Below are positions 13,906 to 14,680 of a DNA stretch of 14,680 nucleotides, piece by piece (position 1 is the first letter of the stretch; each line of letters opens with the position of its first letter). The position numbers and the translations under genes were made by a program. The stretch comes from Phoronis pallida (lineage: Eukaryota > Phoronida > Phoronidae). The notes beneath the pieces were generated by a model. The model made no database searches, had not been told where the DNA came from, and was given only the letters and a program-made list of their open reading frames with translations. The stretch is from contig JAOXYC010057787.1 in the NCBI GenBank assembly GCA_028565715.1, positions 1-14,680 on the forward strand, written 5' to 3'.

Positions 13906-14001
13906 CTAAATTTTCATAAAAAATAGAAATATGTCAGAATCTAACGTTCTTCAATTCCATCATTCATCCATTCAAATAATTCAAACTTCTCATAGACTGG
14001 C

Positions 14002-14136
14002 GTAAAAATCTTGACACTTTACTATAAAAAAATTAAATTTACAAATACATTTAACACAGTCAAGTATTTCACCATAGATGTAAAAATCTTGACACTTACT
14101 TTAAAAAATTTAACACAGCCAAATAATTTCACCATC
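14002..14136. repeat. Two-copy tandem repeat (GTAAAAATCTTGACACTT)
   Basis: Copy 1 at about 14002-14075 and copy 2 at about 14080-14136 share gtaaaaatcttgacactt, ttaacacagycaa and tttcaccat. The second copy is shorter by an internal deletion of roughly 18 bp. Confidence 0.65.
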
Positions 14137-14320
14137 TAACTTTTCTCCCAAAAGGCCAGTTTAAATAAATAAGTTTTACTGCCTTTCGGAGACACCAATA
14201 AAAACTGGTTTACACTTATTTGTAAAGATGCTTAAACTTTGCAAGTATGTTAAACAAATTCATTCTATTTTTTTGTTTTATGAAGCTCACAGAAGGATGC
14301 TGTTAGTAAATTGTATCATA

Positions 14321-14333
14321 AATAAACTTTATT
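14321..14333. terminator. Palindromic AATAAA-c-TTTATT, possible bidirectional poly(A) signal
   Basis: AATAAA at 14321-14326 is followed after one base by TTTATT at 14328-14333, so both strands carry the hexamer. On the minus strand it lies ~210 bp beyond the candidate stop at 14542. No plus-strand gene is visible to its left. Confidence 0.25.
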
Positions 14334-14353
14334 GTCTGCACATTTTCATTAAT

Positions 14354-14481
14354 GATTGACTGTAGCTTTATGACTGATTTTCTGTAATGCTTTTTCACCT
14401 CTCTTTTATCTGTTTTTCATTAATCGAAAATAAATACATGACAGAAAATCGGCAGTGCTGATTGCAGCCACATTGTCAATC
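14354..14481. repeat. Imperfect inverted repeat
   Basis: The arm 14354-14389 (gattgac...gattttctgtaatg) pairs imperfectly with 14437-14481 (catgacagaaaatc...gtcaatc). It may be a small decayed element or a chance hairpin. Confidence 0.35.
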
Positions 14482-14541
14482 AAACTTACATTGCCATACT
14501 GCAACCAAAAAATAAAATTTAAATAATTTATTTTTTTATTT

Positions 14542-14667
14542 CTATACATCTTCCATTGTAAGGAACAGCCAGTGCAAACACGCATTAGTATCTACTTGTG
14601 GGGCATTGTCGGTACAATAACGCTGTTTTGCAGGGCTTAAAAACTCCATAATGCACGGGTAGCCGGG
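14542..14667 (-). CDS. Possible terminal exon of another minus-strand gene at the window edge
   Basis: On the minus strand an acceptor-like tcatttgcag is followed by 41 open codons (PGYPCIMEFLSPAKQ to TMEDV) and a TAG, then at once AATAAA-type poly(A) hexamers. The stretch is less AT-rich than its surroundings. The peptide has no family that I recognise, and the frame is also open to the edge without splicing, so it could equally be the end of a mobile element that continues beyond the window. Confidence 0.35.
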   Translation of the reverse strand, partial: PGYPCIMEFLSPAKQRYCTDNAPQVDTNACLHWLFLTMEDV

Positions 14668-14680
14668 CTGCAAATGACAA

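Noticed and set aside
1-14680. tRNA, rRNA, CRISPR or bacterial operon features
   Set aside because: No cloverleaf with A/B boxes, rRNA core or regularly spaced short repeats was seen. The ~161-bp array has no unique spacers.

Overview
The window looks like nuclear DNA of a marine invertebrate metazoan. It is AT-rich, has a spliced gene with GT-AG introns, and carries several short, apparently non-autonomous repeat elements in introns and flanks. The repeat style and the PHD plus FLYWCH zinc-finger reading frame recall molluscs, lancelets, hemichordates or echinoderms, but I cannot place the species. There is no bacterial operon, CRISPR array or recognisable tRNA/rRNA.

The backbone is one complete plus-strand gene with ten coding exons between 1436 and 9936. 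It encodes a 298-residue orthologue of PIH1D1, the adaptor subunit of the R2TP co-chaperone complex. All ten exons join in frame. Exons 2-7 carry a Gln-rich N-terminal linker, the PIH1 phosphopeptide-binding domain and the linker that follows. Exons 8-10 carry the C-terminal CS-like domain. Upstream (1-1435) is non-coding sequence holding the likely promoter and perhaps the 3' end of an earlier gene.

Most of the unusual content lies inside this gene's introns and just downstream. Intron 1 holds a duplicated ~183-bp block, a TATA-like box and an intact single-exon gene of 217 codons with a PHD-like and a FLYWCH zinc finger. Intron 3 has a small GC-rich block of inverted and direct repeats. Intron 4 has a ~680-bp foldback element with ~85-bp inverted ends and a GC-rich inner segment. 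Intron 7 has about ten tandem copies of a ~161-bp unit bounded by 10-bp inverted ends. Intron 8 has a small inverted-repeat cluster. A 417-bp TTAA-flanked palindromic element lies between the PIH1D1 stop codon and the most likely downstream poly(A) signals.

A second gene probably converges on PIH1D1 from the minus strand. Its terminal exon is a GC-rich island (12359-12499) with a strong acceptor, and the two genes' poly(A) signals are only about 20-35 bp apart near 10830-10868. I could not identify this gene, and the reading frame of its last exon is ambiguous. The right-hand 2 kb has degenerate tandem repeats (13200-13860 and 14000-14136) and one more possible minus-strand terminal exon at the edge (14542-14667).
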